A stretch of DNA of 64,000 bases, taken from positions 14,832,519-14,896,518 of the forward strand of contig OY365822.1 in the NCBI GenBank assembly GCA_959347315.1, given 5' to 3'. Origin of the DNA: Bimastos eiseni. Its lineage: Eukaryota; Annelida; Clitellata; Crassiclitellata; Lumbricidae. Position numbers and translations under genes: made by a program. The first letter of the stretch is position 1; each line of letters begins with the position of its first letter. Under the pieces are notes generated by a model. That model searched no databases. It saw only the letters and a list, made by a program, of their open reading frames with translations, and was not told the DNA's origin. Below, one piece after another: positions 32,780 through 43,860 of this stretch.

Positions 32780-33230
32780 TTATTTGTTCATTCAGAGCAT
32801 TTTTATGGCGCCTCCTCTGCATGCTGACTACAAACTCAGAGGCACGACGCTCAAGAGTTGTCTGCTCTTCTCGGATTGCAGATTGTTTCTGGCGAGGCAG
32901 TCCTAGGTCGTCGGTCGATCACTCGTCCTTCTGTAACACTGTCAACAACCGATCAGAATTCCTGGTAGACGACGCGGGAAGGAGCTACATAGACGCAAAT
33001 TCCAATCTGAAGAAAGGACCTCTCTAGACCGTCTTCATCTTCGCCCACTCCGCTCCAGGACAGATCAAGTCATCGGGGCTTTGTATTCAGACCTGGAGAC
33101 TGGTTGATTTGCAGGAGCGAGAGGGGAAGTACCAGATGGTCTGGGAGCAACAGGGCCATCGTGATTTGGAGGAATATCCAGATGGAGTTGTCCACGAGGT
33201 TTAGTAGCTCACTCATTTATTCGTTCGTTT
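32780..33230 (-). mobile_element. LINE/SINE 3' region on the minus strand
   Basis: The plus strand begins with tttttatggcgcctcctctg near 32800, then ctgactacaaactcagaggc: a reversed copy of the common 3' tail (GAGxGC...GGCGC...TA-rich). The rest (to about 33200) is probably the body of that element. Loose cattcattcgttc repeats lie on both sides. The 87-codon plus frame at 32764 is not supported. Confidence 0.4.
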
Positions 33231-33319
33231 ACTTATTCGTTAGTTCGTTCACTCGTTCGTTATTTCATTAATTAATTAATTTAGCTCATTCATTCATTCA
33301 TTTATTCACTCAATATCTA

Positions 33320-34745
33320 TTTATCACCTTTTCATTGCATTACATTGCATTGCATTGGATTGCGTTGCAATGTTTTGCATCGCATTGTACTGTATTGTAT
33401 TGTTTTGTATGGTATTATATTGCAATGCATTGCTTTGTATTGCATTACATTGCTTTATATTGTATTATATTGCATTGTATGGGATTATATTGCTTTTCAT
33501 TACATTGCTTTAAATTGTATTTCATTACATTGTTTTATATTGTTTTACATTACATTGCTTTGTATTGTTTTGTATTACATTGCTTTATTTTGTTTTGCAT
33601 CACATTGCTTTATATTGTATTGCATTACATTGCTTTTTATTGTATTGTATGGAATTATATTTTTGCATTGCATTGCTTTATATTGTTTTACATTACATTG
33701 CTTGGTATTGTTTTGTATTACATTGCTTTATATTGTTTTGCATTACATTGCTTTATATTGTATTTTATGGGATTATATTTCTTACATTACATTGCTTCAT
33801 ATTGTTTTACATTACATTGCTTTGTATTGTTTTGTATTACATTGCTTTATATTGTTTTGTATTACATTGCTTTATATTGTGTTGCATTACATTACTTTAT
33901 ATTGTATTGTATGGGTTTTTTTGCATTTAATAGCTTTGTATTGTTGTGCATCACATTGCTTTATATTGTTTGGCATTACATTGCTTTATATTGTATTTTA
34001 TGGGATTATATTTTTTACATTACATTGCTTCATATTGTTTTACATTACATTGCTTTGTATTGTTTTGTATTACATTGCTTTGTATTGTTTTGTATTACAT
34101 TGCTTTATATTGTTTGGCATTACATTGCTTTATATTGTATTGTATGGGATTATAATTTTTGCATTACATTGCTTTATATTGTATTGTATGGGATTATAAT
34201 TTTTGCATTACATTGCTTTATATTATATTGTATGGGATTATAATTTTTGCATTACATTGCTTTATATTGTATTGTATGGTTTTTTTTGCATTATATAGCT
34301 TTGTATTGTTGTGTATCACATTGCTTTATGTTGTATTGCATGGGATTATAATTTTTGTATTACATTGCTTTATATTGTTTGGCATTACATTGCTTTATAT
34401 TGTATTGTATGGGATTATAATTTTTGCATTACATTGCTTTATATTGTATTGTATGGGATTATAATTTTTGCATTACATTGCTTTATATTATATTGTATGG
34501 GATTATAATTTTTGCATTACATTGCTTTATATTGTATTGTATGGTTTTTTTTGCATTATATAGCTTTGTATTGTTGTGTATCACATTGCTTTATGTTGTA
34601 TTGCATGGGATTATAATTTTTGCATTACATTGCTTTATATTGTATTGCATTGGATTATAATTTTTGCACTACATCGCTTGATATTGTGTTTGCATTACAT
34701 TGCTTTATATTGTTTTGTATTACACTGCTTTATATTGTATAACAA
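33320..34745. repeat. TTGTATTACATTGC-type minisatellite (1.4 kb)
   Basis: About 1.4 kb made of attacattgctttatattg, attgtattgtatgggatta and close variants. Within it a 265-base block is duplicated in tandem (34159 and 34424 start equivalent copies). The array lacks stop codons over long stretches in two forward frames at once (302 and 284 codons); these hydrophobic, Cys/Ile/Leu-rich frames are artefacts of the repeat. Confidence 0.95.
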
Positions 34746-34835
34746 ATGCTGAAGTTGGTTTAAATTTTATCTGTGTGGAAAAAACATTGAAATGCCTTTC
34801 TATGTAAATGATGTGACTTTTTTGATATTCCACAG

Positions 34836-34922
34836 TTGAAGAGGACGAGTTTATCCCCGGAGAAATCGTTGAAAATGCTTCCTGGAACATGGATTCTGCC
34901 AAGTTGAAAGAACCCGAGTCTT
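34836..34922 (+). CDS. Candidate internal exon, unrecognised protein
   Basis: Preceded by a good acceptor (tttttgatattccacag) and followed by a donor, GTAAGC. It is 87 bases, phase 1 at both ends, and encodes EEDEFIPGEIVENASWNMDS followed by AKLKEPES. Joined to the candidate last exon at 35028 it keeps the frame to a stop. I do not recognise the protein, which is acidic and hydrophilic. Upstream exons are not visible; a 1.4-kb minisatellite lies directly 5'. The last 27 bases recur at 39056, so it may belong to a repeat. Confidence 0.35.
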
Positions 34923-35027
34923 GTAAGCCATGTTCCATCATTAACACGCGTTCATTAAGCGCCTCTATTGTATTGTATTGTGTGTGTTGTATTTACATAT
35001 TTCTACAGCATCTCTCTCCCATTACAG

Positions 35028-35122
35028 CCAAATCTGAGGCGCTCTCAGTGCGAAAAGCCCCGTGGGAAAAGAGAGATAAATACGGACAGAAACAGGACTG
35101 CTGGGTTAACATGAAAAAGTGA
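35028..35122 (+). CDS. Candidate last exon, unrecognised protein
   Basis: Begins after cccattacag and encodes KSEALSVRKAPWEKRDKYGQ then KQDCWVNMKK and a TGA. The frame fits the phase 1 donor at 34923. An alternative acceptor 19 bases upstream (ttctacag) would bring a stop after nine codons. The product is basic, with a Lys-Arg pair (EKRD) that could be a processing site if it were secreted; that is speculation. Confidence 0.33.
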
Positions 35123-35340
35123 GCAAGTCATATCAAAGAAGGACTATCCCTCCAAAGGTTCTGTAATGTGACCAAGCATCAATATGTGGCGCTAAGCAGT
35201 TGTGAGTAAATTACTCGCTCAACTTCCCCATGGCCTGATGAGAGCAAGATCTGATGAAAGGATATTTATTCGAACCAAGTGCTCATTAAAAGATTTTTCA
35301 GCGTTGGCACTTCTTCCGCGGTTATACGTGATAAGCGTAC
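35122..35340. other. No gene recognised
   Basis: Short unique stretch between the candidate last exon and the next LINE. Confidence 0.4.
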
Positions 35341-36885
35341 ACAATTCGTACACTCACTAGGTCTCTCTCTGAAGGTATCCTTCCAGCATCCCAGAAGCGG
35401 GCTATTGTCTTTCCCACTTTTAAGAAGCCAAACCTAGATCCTAGCTTGTGCCAAAACTATCGACCTATCGCAAATCTTTCCTTTCTCTCGAAGACTTTAG
35501 AACGACTTGTTTCTCTACAGCTCCTTCCTTACCTTGAGCAATCTGGTTCTACCTCCCAGACAATCAGGTTTTAGAGCCAATCACTCAACTGAAACTGCTC
35601 TTCTTTCTCTTCTATCCGATATCTATTCAACAATAGATAAGTCCCAAGTCACTCTCTTGGCACTTTTTGATGCATCTTCAGCATTCCATATGGTAGACCC
35701 TGATATACTACTTCATCGCCTTGAAATGTCCTTTGGTCTTAGTGGTCTCCCTCTTCTTTGGTTTTGCTCTTATCTTACTGATCGTACCCAAATGATCATC
35801 CTAGGTGACTCCCGCAGTTCTTGGGTACCTGTTCAATTAGCGTACCTCAAGGATCAGTACTGGGTCCACTTCTATGTATAATGTTTACAGCTGATCTTCC
35901 TCGCCTTTTTGAAAAGCACTCGACGTCAGGTCACCTTTACGCTGATGATGTTCAGGCCTTTGTGCATGGCTCCACTTCCAACCAACTTGCTCTTTGCCAA
36001 TCTATTGAATCACTCTCTGCTGATCTCAACTGTTGGATGTCCTCAAACCGTCTCTCACTCAATTCTTCCAAGACTCAATTGATCTGGTTGGACACCCGCC
36101 AGCAGTTGCTTAAACCTGATTACGCTTTACTTGCCAAGCGGTTCCCTCAGTTTAGTTTCTCTACAAATGTCCGCAATCTGGGCGTCACTCTGGACAGTAC
36201 TCTATCCTTCTCTGCACATATCTCTAATCTCTCTCGGTCCAGCTTCTATCATTTGCGGCGACTACGGGCCATCCGACGATCTGTGTCTTCGACCATTTTT
36301 CGACCATGGTTCACGCCTTCATCTGCTCCCGCATTGACTATTGTAACTCCTTACTCATCGGCCTACCAAAACTCCGCCTCACTCCGCTCTAGTCTGTACT
36401 CAATGCAGCTGCTCGTTTGATCGCCCGTCCTCCACGTTTCTCACATAGTTCTACTTTCATGACTCAACATCTTCATTGGCTTCCCTTGACTGATAGGATT
36501 CATTTCAAAGTTCTCTTTCTTACATTCAAAGCGTTGTTGGGTCAAGCTCCACTCTATCTATGTGAACTTATCAGGAAACCTATCTCAGCTACCACCGGAC
36601 GTCCTCTCCGTTCTTTAGACCGTCACGATCTTCTAGTACCGCAGTCTAGAACTTCCACAGCTCAACATCGTGCCTAAGCCTCTGTTGGCCCTACGCCATG
36701 GAACAACCTTCCTGCTGTGATTCGTGCTGAAATCTTATCTAGTAGCACAACTGTTTCTGATCGTTCTCTCAAGACTTTTCTTTTCTCTAGGGATTTTTCG
36801 CACTGGGAGCGCCTCTGATTAGGTTGTACTGTGAGAGGCGCTTTATAAATCCGTATTGAGATTAGAATAGAATAGGTCCCTTAGT
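35340..36885 (+). pseudogene. CR1/L2-like LINE, 5'-truncated, frame-broken
   Basis: RT blocks in order: SQKRAIVFPTFKKPN and CQNYRPIANLSFLSKTLERL (35395-35515), QSGFRANHSTETALLSLLSD (about 35560), LALFDASSAFHMVD (motif A, about 35655), SVPQGSVLGPLL (about 35838), HLYADDVQAF (motif C, about 35930) and NLGVTLDSTLSFSAHI (about 36175). The C-terminus has LHWLPLTDRIHFKVL and ATPWNNLPAVIR-like text. The catalytic YADD is intact. Frameshifts near 35560, 35840 and 36400 kill the copy. No RNase H is present. The 3' end is gcctctgattaggttgtact, a second ggcgctttataaatcc and a short (tagaa)n tail. Confidence 0.85.
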
Positions 36886-36959
36886 AGAGTCCAGACCTAT
36901 CGCGCAGCACTTGCTTGGGCCTGCCACTTGAAGTATTATAAACATTCTATTGGGAGCAC

Positions 36960-37620
36960 TTTGTGCACTCGATCGACCAAATGTCAAGTCGCAACCATGT
37001 CCAAGAAGACGCTCCAATCTGACGAACTCTTAGAGCTATTTCAGGTTCAACGAATCATGGATAAATGAATCCCCAAGCTAACGGAGTCGTTTACGCCGTT
37101 AGTTCAGAAACATCGTTGCAAAAGTTACGTTAACTTTCAAGGCATCGCTGGAGAAAATGATGGAAGGGAAAATCAACGACAAATTTTAGTCGCTGTAGCC
37201 CGATCTCCAGACCAGAATGGCTGCCCTTGAAACTGCAAATAGATCCATGGCTAAAAAACTGGAAGAGCAGGAAGTTCACAAAAGGGCGACTTCCCTTATC
37301 ATTCATGGACCTAAAGAGGATGCCTCCGCCCTGATCGATGCCTCAAGTGGACGCCAGGAAGTAAATTGCAATCAAGAAACGGCCGATGCGGTACCGGACC
37401 TCTATCAATCGCGTTTGGGCCTGACTCATTCAGGTCTGATATTGCAGGTACTCGAAGACTGCCGGCACCTAAAGGAAATCCGATTCGACCAGTCCTCCTG
37501 GTCGAATTTACATCTAAGTTCGCAGAGGACTCGATCTTCTCCTCTCTTATGCAACTTCGTGCGCGTACCCGTTCAGGGAGGCAGTCTGAAATTCAAATCT
37601 ACATAAACAAAAACTTCCCA
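36960..37620 (+). pseudogene. LINE ORF1 (gag-like) remnant
   Basis: The first frame (37217-37606) starts MAALETANRSMAKKLEEQEV then HKRATSLIIHGPKED, like the coiled coil and start of the RNA-recognition fold in LINE ORF1 proteins. A second frame (37366-37728) carries NPIRPVLLVEFTSKFAEDSI and FSSLMQLRARTR, the usual RPVLVxF...IFxxLxxLR block. The two belong together after an indel. No EN or RT follows. It would have been the RNA chaperone of a LINE different from the CR1/L2-like copy just upstream. Confidence 0.6.
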
Positions 37621-37729
37621 ATAACAATGCGACCATTTTCTCGAAGGCCAGAGCTCTCACTCGGGATTGAGATAAGGAGATCACCTCCACTTGGACATAT
37701 GGTGGAATTACCTTTATCAAGGATATAGA

Positions 37730-39050
37730 TGCAGTGGGAGAAAAACCCACAAGGTCGCCTCGATGGAGGACTTGCACCGCTATTTGTGTGAGTTGTTGTT
37801 GTTTGCCTTGGTCGTCTATGGCCTGCACGTTGGACTAGTTCACACTGACTTCCAGTTTCGGTGAATATTGAACGCTCATTGATTCCCAAGTGAACTTCTA
37901 GATCTGAGGTTCTATAGATCATCGGAGTAAATTCACTTATATTCTATCCAATGTTTGGTTCGATATGTCTGTAAATGGTTTCTGGCTAGTTGACTACTAG
38001 TGGCTTGTATCAGTCAAGGTACTTAGTTATAATGTTCCTATTCGAATAGTCGACTGGCTAAGGAGTTCATTTTGTATTTTGGCCTATGCAATATAGTGTC
38101 AGAAGATGAGTATCTTAGTTAAACATTACTTTGCCATGGGTTGGGATCACGGTACAACGGGTGGTGTTCCTAGCTTTTGCTGTAATTATGTGATCTAGGC
38201 CTATCAAGATACTAATATTATTGTTAAAAAAGAATCATCTGCTGCTGACTTGCAGGTTGCCAAGCACAGGACGCTCTTAATCCTCTGTTATAATGTTAAA
38301 CAAAGTCTATTACTACTGCGTGATGCTATGATTCTATTCCTAAACTAACTGACTACCTGGAAATACTTTCCCTCTGTTAGTTGACGCTACTTGCCACTGA
38401 TCGTTTATGTATGGGTTCTTTGGGGGTTAGTTCTCTGCTGGTGGTTTGTGCAAGGTTGTTAAATGACAATGTTTCCGCTTGAATAGTTAATTAGTTAAGG
38501 TTCATTATTATTGTACGTATATGCAAATTTCTCCTCTTGGTTTTCTTCTCGTGCTCATGACTGTTATGGTTCAATTCTTGTTTAGTTGATTGAGTTTGGA
38601 CTGAGACTTGAATAGCTCTTATTCTCTCTCTTAATTTAAGCAAGTGTAAATTATGTAATCACACGTTAGTTGGCGCTACCAGAGTTGTATTGTGCTCGCA
38701 TTGCCTAGTTCATTATCATGCTATGCATTTCAATGCTCCTGCCTCCTGCCGAGGTAACTAGTATTATACGGAATGCCTTTCTTAGGTGCTACCATTTTAT
38801 CACATTTCATCGGAAAATGAATTTATTGCATGAATCCATGAGATGGGAGGAGAGTATGTACTAACATAAAGGCAATGAATGAGGGGCTACGGATGGATAT
38901 AAAACTGTTCCATGACAAGGCTAAAGTATGTTAATTTTTTTAACCAAAATCGTTTTGGCGTAATTCTGAATGTTCCCTCAAATAACGGTTATTTTAAATT
39001 TAATTTATTTCATTCTGGTCCATAACCGAAATGTTCTCTAAACGAATTGT
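37730..39050. other. No gene recognised
   Basis: AT-rich DNA without a supportable frame. It could be the eroded downstream part of the LINE whose ORF1 precedes it, but I see no EN or RT motif. Confidence 0.35.
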
Positions 39051-39055
39051 GTGTC

Positions 39056-39103
39056 GGCCAAGTTGAAAGAACCCGAGTCTTGTAATCCACGTTCCATCAT
39101 CCG
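39056..39103 (+). repeat. Partial duplicate of the 34836 exon
   Basis: gccaagttgaaagaacccga, followed by gtcttgtaatccacgttcca, repeats 34897-34943 almost exactly, including bases beyond the donor, which is GTAATC here. The copy extends into the intron side, so it is a DNA-level duplication and not a processed transcript. Confidence 0.75.
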
Positions 39104-39715
39104 TCTTAAAACTCGTCATTTCATTGTGACCGCAAATGTCATTGCACGTTGCAGCATCCAAAATAAACTAGATGATGTAATGTATTCGATAATTTATATA
39201 GCGCCCCTACGAGATATCTTTTTAGAGTTGAGCTTTAAACTTGAAGTTGGCCATAACTCAATTAGAAGAAGAAAACAATATTAGCCAATTAATTGTTCAA
39301 TACAGCATTACAATAGGGCCTACTACTGTATACGATGCAATACACTTGTATTTGATGCAATACAATACAACTGTATTGAATCTAATACAATTTTTTTAAT
39401 TAATTTTGACGCAACACCATCACACCACAGCCTCCACAATTCTATTGCCTGTATTTTCTTGGCGTTCCTGTATAACTACAGCTAAGAATCGAACGCTGAA
39501 AGCTAGCGTCATCGTTGTTCCCTCCATCGGATGTGACGTTCGACGATAAATGTCGCCGCTAACGTAGATGTCAACGTGACGCTACGTCAGACGAGTGAGA
39601 AGAAGGAGTGAGTTCATTGATTCGGTCTAACTGTCGACAGTCAGTTTATTAAGTACTGGGAAGCATTGTCAAGTCTTGACAATCTGCGTATCTGTCTTTC
39701 TGTCTGCTCGTATGT
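39103..39715. other. No gene recognised
   Basis: Includes loose tacaatacaactgtattga repeats near 39330-39395. The plus-strand frame 39051-39284 extends from the duplicated piece and is not supported. Confidence 0.35.
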
Positions 39716-39830
39716 GTGCATGTATGTATGTATGTATGTATGTATGTATGTATGTATGTATGAAAGTATGTATGTATGTATATATGTAAGTATGTATGTA
39801 TGTATGTATGTATGTAAGTATGTATGTATG

Positions 39831-39861
<31 letters not shown>

Positions 39862-40165
39862 GTATGTATATATGTAAGAGGCAAAGATTGTATGTATGTC
39901 TGTCTGTCTGTTCTTTCTAACGGTCTCTGTCTTTGTCTTTGTCTCTGCTAGTGTCACTGTCTTTATCTTGTCTGCTTGTATGACATTGCTTCTCTGTATG
40001 TGTATGTCTTCTATCTGTTTCTGTCTTTGTCTCTATCTCTGTCTCTGTCTATGCCGCTGTCTCTGACTTGTCTGTGTGTCTGTTTTACTATCCATTTCTG
40101 TCTGTCTCTGTCTCTGTCTTGTCTGTCGTTCATTCCCTCTCTATCTCTTTCAGTCTCGTTCTCTC
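39716..40165. repeat. (TATG)n then (GTCT)n microsatellites
   Basis: A long tatgtatgtatgtatg tract (39716-39880) followed by gtctctgtctctgtct-type sequence (39895-40165). Frames on both strands are repeat-derived. Confidence 0.95.
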
Positions 40166-40680
40166 AGGTTAGATAATTTATTTTGCCTCTTACTATTTCC
40201 TCGTATGATATTGTAATACAAGACAACATTTGACACGATGCTATGGCCAATATAAAAACATCGTCCTAGCTCGTTATGTTCTGGCAGCGTGTCCTGTCTT
40301 AGCGACTGGGAAAAATCGGCCGTGAGATATTCCGATGACAGATGTCCGCACGGATCATTCTATGCAATAAATGTCATTGTGCTGCAGGAATCGAGAGGCC
40401 CCCGAACAGAGGGAAGAGAGCGAGATCACGTAAGCCGTTGCTCTCGTTCCTACTCAAACTATAATTAATCATACAATGACAGTTAAACGTTCGAGAAATG
40501 GAAAAGAATTAAAGTAATAGAAGATGGAATGGGATTCAAGATCCGATGGTCAGCTGAGAGAACTGTCAAAAAATTGGGTGCGAAATGATTGAATTGGTTT
40601 TTGTATAATATTCGAATGCTTGATAAGGATTATCGGCGAATTGTAAACAATGGTATAATGATGGGACGCTGGTTCCGTCG
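40165..40680. other. No gene recognised
   Basis: Unique-looking DNA with no supportable frame. Confidence 0.4.
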
Positions 40681-40684
40681 AAGC

Positions 40685-40890
40685 TCCCTTCCTCTGGTCT
40701 TCATCATCGTCATTTTATCGTCGTTTTCATCTTCATTATCTTCTGTTTCACCATCTATATCGTCCTCTTCATCTTCTTTATCTTGACCGCCCTCCACCTT
40801 CTCATCATCGTCATCACCTTTGTCTTCTTCATCATTATCTTCTTCTTCTTCTATATCTTCTTCTTTCTCATTATCATCTATATTATATAA
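40685..40890. repeat. (TTC/ATC)n microsatellite
   Basis: Tract of tcttcatcatcgtcat type; it gives an Asp/Glu-rich minus-strand frame that I regard as repeat-derived. Confidence 0.85.
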
Positions 40891-41455
40891 TATTGTAAAC
40901 CTGTTTACCTGTATTGACACACCAATTACCTACGAAGTTACTGACATATTTGCTTTAATCTTGTGATACCGATTTACCTATGTAGTATCTTAATTGAATC
41001 CCTTTTATCTGTTAGTATTCGAATATCAATAATCCTGTTAGAGCGATACGTTTAGTTCGCTAAAATGTTTATCGGACTCATATTTGGCTACAAACATTTG
41101 AAACTCCCATCTAATCGTCATACTGTAACAGTATTAATATAAAGTTATAACCATCATTTTCAAGTTGATTGACCGTGCTCGTTCAAATAATACACATTGA
41201 AACGGAACATCGTAATAATTACGAGTTTGCTATTTAGATTTACACATGTATCATATTATCATATGTATGTATGTATTCATAATTGTATGCGTGAATTAAC
41301 TGTTATGTATATATGCGTGAATGTAAGTGTGTGCGAGCGAGCGAGCGGGCGAGACTGAATGAATACATATAGACCCTTATGATGGTTATATGCATGTGTC
41401 TCATGACTTTCATAAAGGAACATTTTAAGAACCCATCGAGAGCGCAATGCAATGA
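40890..41455. other. No gene recognised
   Basis: AT-rich DNA with gagcgagcgagcgggcgaga near 41337. Nothing supportable. Confidence 0.4.
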
Positions 41456-42015
41456 TCTATCTATATAATTACCTAAGTCACTTGCTTTGTCCGTCACTTC
41501 TAAGGCGCGTGATTGGACAGAAGTTGAATCAAGGATTGGACAGAATTTTACTAAACATTTGAAGTTGACCTAGATTTTGCCGCGCAAAAGCGCGTGATTT
41601 GACCGAAGTTGACCTATGGAATATGGAACGCAAAATTCACTGTAAATGAGCCTTCGATCCACGTTTTAAATTTTTTTTATTCGCGTCTGCAGTTATCACA
41701 ATTAAATTCATCGTGTAATGTAAGTATATTTGCAATTATTCAAACTAAACGGAAACTTAAAGGGGCAGTGTGTATTTTTTTCATATTTTAGTATTGACCG
41801 CTGCGAATTTGCAGTGTTACAGTAGGTGACGCACAGTTCGTCGACCGTTTCGTTTAATTAATGTTTTGACCTATTTTAGCTCTGAGTCAAAGTGTCTTCA
41901 CCATTACTATAGCAACGTTAAAATAAAGAACAGCTAGAACGAGAGGTGCCAGTTGCAGTTGAATCGTGAGCTAAAATATTATCCGACCCGTGGTTCTTCA
42001 CGGGTTGACAGCTAG
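41456..42015 (+). mobile_element. Non-autonomous Helitron (560 bp)
   Basis: The 5' end is TCTATCTATATAATTACC, matching the usual TC start and TA-rich lead of animal Helitrons. The 3' end is CTAG (42012-42015), with a hairpin just upstream: a 7-base stem, acccgtg (41986-41992) and cacgggt (41999-42005), around the loop gttctt. The element sits between an A and a T, as Helitrons do, with no target duplication or terminal inverted repeats. The interior repeats gcgcgtgatt plus gaccgaagttgacc-type phrases. No Rep/helicase frame is present. Confidence 0.8.
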
Positions 42016-42560
42016 TACGTATTCTATAAGGAGATATAAGCTTATTGTTATGTTCACTATGTGGTATTTCGTAGTGTTTACCACAGCTCAAATCAATCGT
42101 GGATCTTCGTAATTGGCCACTAATGTTTCCCTGCATGTCACCCGCCCAGGTGGTCCCTCAGTGATCGGGTCTCTGCTACAGCCTGGACCTATTGCGACCC
42201 TCCATTTCACAAAGAGCCTCATCTCAATATTTCAACTCATCCCTTTAATAATGATTCGTTACTTTTAGGAAGTCGGTTGCTCACGGAATTATAAAGAGAA
42301 ACGTTATTCCTGCTAATGTTTATATATGTATATATAAATATATACGTATACAGGGAGATAGAGATACAGAGTTGGGGCAGAGTGGCTGGAAGACAGAGGC
42401 TGTTGCAGGGAGGCAGAGAGGAAAGCAATAAGTCACTCATGTGGCAGCTTTGCATCAACAAAACTTAAGATATTTGCAGGGACATCGATATCTGTTTCAT
42501 TTCACCTATAGGCCATTTTAAGCCATAGCAATTTTAGTTGGCTACTATTAATCAATGGAT
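42015..42560. other. No gene recognised
   Basis: Short frames only; 42345-42425 is G/A-rich. Confidence 0.4.
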
Positions 42561-42850
42561 CAATCAATGAAACTTGATATAGCGCCTCTTTACAAAATCT
42601 ACTCAAAGGCGCTCCCAGTCCAACCACAGCCAAAGAGAACAGATTTAAGAGTAGAAACATAAAAGAGAAGAAAGAAGATGAGCTCCTAGGCGTCTAAGTT
42701 CCAGAGGAAGTCCATTCTAAGTGGTGGGGCCCAAAACAGAGAAGGCAAAACCTCTGAACGTAAACAGGCGCAGCCCCAACAAGACAGCGCCACGCCAAAG
42801 AGGTGTTTCGAAGGTCTACACTCGCTAAATAATTGTGTAGATGTTAGGCA
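42560..42850 (-). mobile_element. LINE/SINE 3' region on the minus strand
   Basis: The plus strand reads gatatagcgcctctttacaa, then aaaggcgctcccagtccaac and cacagccaaagagaac: the reversed common 3' tail. The remaining 200 bases contain aaaacagagaaggcaaaacc and are probably the reversed end of the polymerase ORF. Similar reversed copies are at 45410 and 48485. The tip is a short aatcaatggatcaatcaatg repeat. Confidence 0.6.
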
Positions 42851-43089
42851 GCAGAAGTAACGTTTTCGTTTGTATTACGGCCGAACTTTTCGCCCGCAGA
42901 AGATTTATCCATTCAAATAACCGGGTCACGGAAAGAGTTTGGGAAACGCAGCCTTAGACAATCAAAATTCAATATAATACATTCGCTTTATCCCAAATGT
43001 CTCCTGATCTCTTAGTTCAATCATTGCTTCTATCTTCTTCTATAAACGGGGATCGCGAGGAAGCGCTTTATAGAATTGATTGAGTAATT

Positions 43090-43240
43090 GATTGCTAGCA
43101 CATAATGGCGTGTGTGTTCATGGACGTCCTAGCCATCTGTCGACGGTAATCCGTTGGTTGGTTCTACGGGTGTGCGTGTGCCCGCCACTGGTGACACCTA
43201 ACCCAAGTTTATCGTGCATTGTTTTGCCAATTGCTGTAAT
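43090..43240 (+). mobile_element. SINE-like repeat (copy 2 of the 7948 family)
   Basis: Contains ctgtcgacggtaatccgttg, gttggttctac, gtgcccgccactggtgacac and atcgtgcattgttttgcca, in the same order as 7948-8060 and 49895-50000. The distal part is lost. Confidence 0.6.
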
Positions 43241-43242
43241 AT

Positions 43243-43345
43243 ATGGTTCGTTCCCCAACTCCCGATTCCCAACCCCCAATTCCAACTCTCAGCGCCCAAC
43301 TCCAATTCGCAACCCCCAACTTCCAATGCCCAACCCTATCTCTTG
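43243..43345. repeat. (CCCAACTTCCAATT)-type degenerate tandem repeat
   Basis: Six or so imperfect 13-16 base units of type cccaactccaattcgcaac. Confidence 0.75.
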
Positions 43346-43860
43346 TCGTCTATCTGTCTGTTTGTCCCTCCCTCAGTCTAAACTCTCTGCTCGGTTCCTT
43401 AGCTATTATATGCAAAGGCCTCGTAGTTGAAAACCTATAGCATTGGACATTCACATTAGGCCCTCTCTACGTGTCTCTCTATCTCTGTCCTTATGGCTGT
43501 TTGTCGATATTTCTGTCTGTCATTCCTCTCTCTCTCTCTCGCGTGCACACACACACAGGTACTTGACTTATGCTATATACACTGCAAATACATAAATATA
43601 TAAATATATAGGCAAATTATGCATATAATATATATGACATTATATTTGCATATAATATATGCGGGTGGATTGTGCTACATGCATGTACGTATGTGGGTGT
43701 ATGCATGTGCTTTGTATTTCGTATATGTTTGTATGTGTGTACTGTGTATGATTGCGATTTGTGTGTTTGTATGTGTACATGTCTGTGCTTCGTACGTATA
43801 TGTGTATGTGTGCATATGTGTGTATGTGTGTGTGTATGTAGGACTGTGTCCTTTTATCTT
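43345..43860. repeat. TCTC, CACA, TA and (GTAT)n simple sequence
   Basis: Pyrimidine tract at about 43470-43545, cacacacaca near 43547, tatata near 43590-43670 and a gtatgtgtgtatgtgtg region at 43680-43850. Tyr/Cys/Val-rich frames here are repeat-derived. Confidence 0.8.

Noticed and set aside
33335..34243. 302-codon and 284-codon overlapping open frames as membrane proteins
   Set aside because: Both lie wholly inside the TTGTATTACATTGC array; being open in two frames together is a property of the repeat, and the residues cycle with it.
36960..37610. ORF1 remnant as the front of the CR1/L2-like LINE at 35340
   Set aside because: It lies downstream of that LINE's 3' end and tail, so it belongs to a separate insertion.
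39649..39957. Tyr/Ile/His-repeat ORFs over the TATG tract
   Set aside because: Pure microsatellite translation; the same pattern occurs at 13458, 57590 and 61480.
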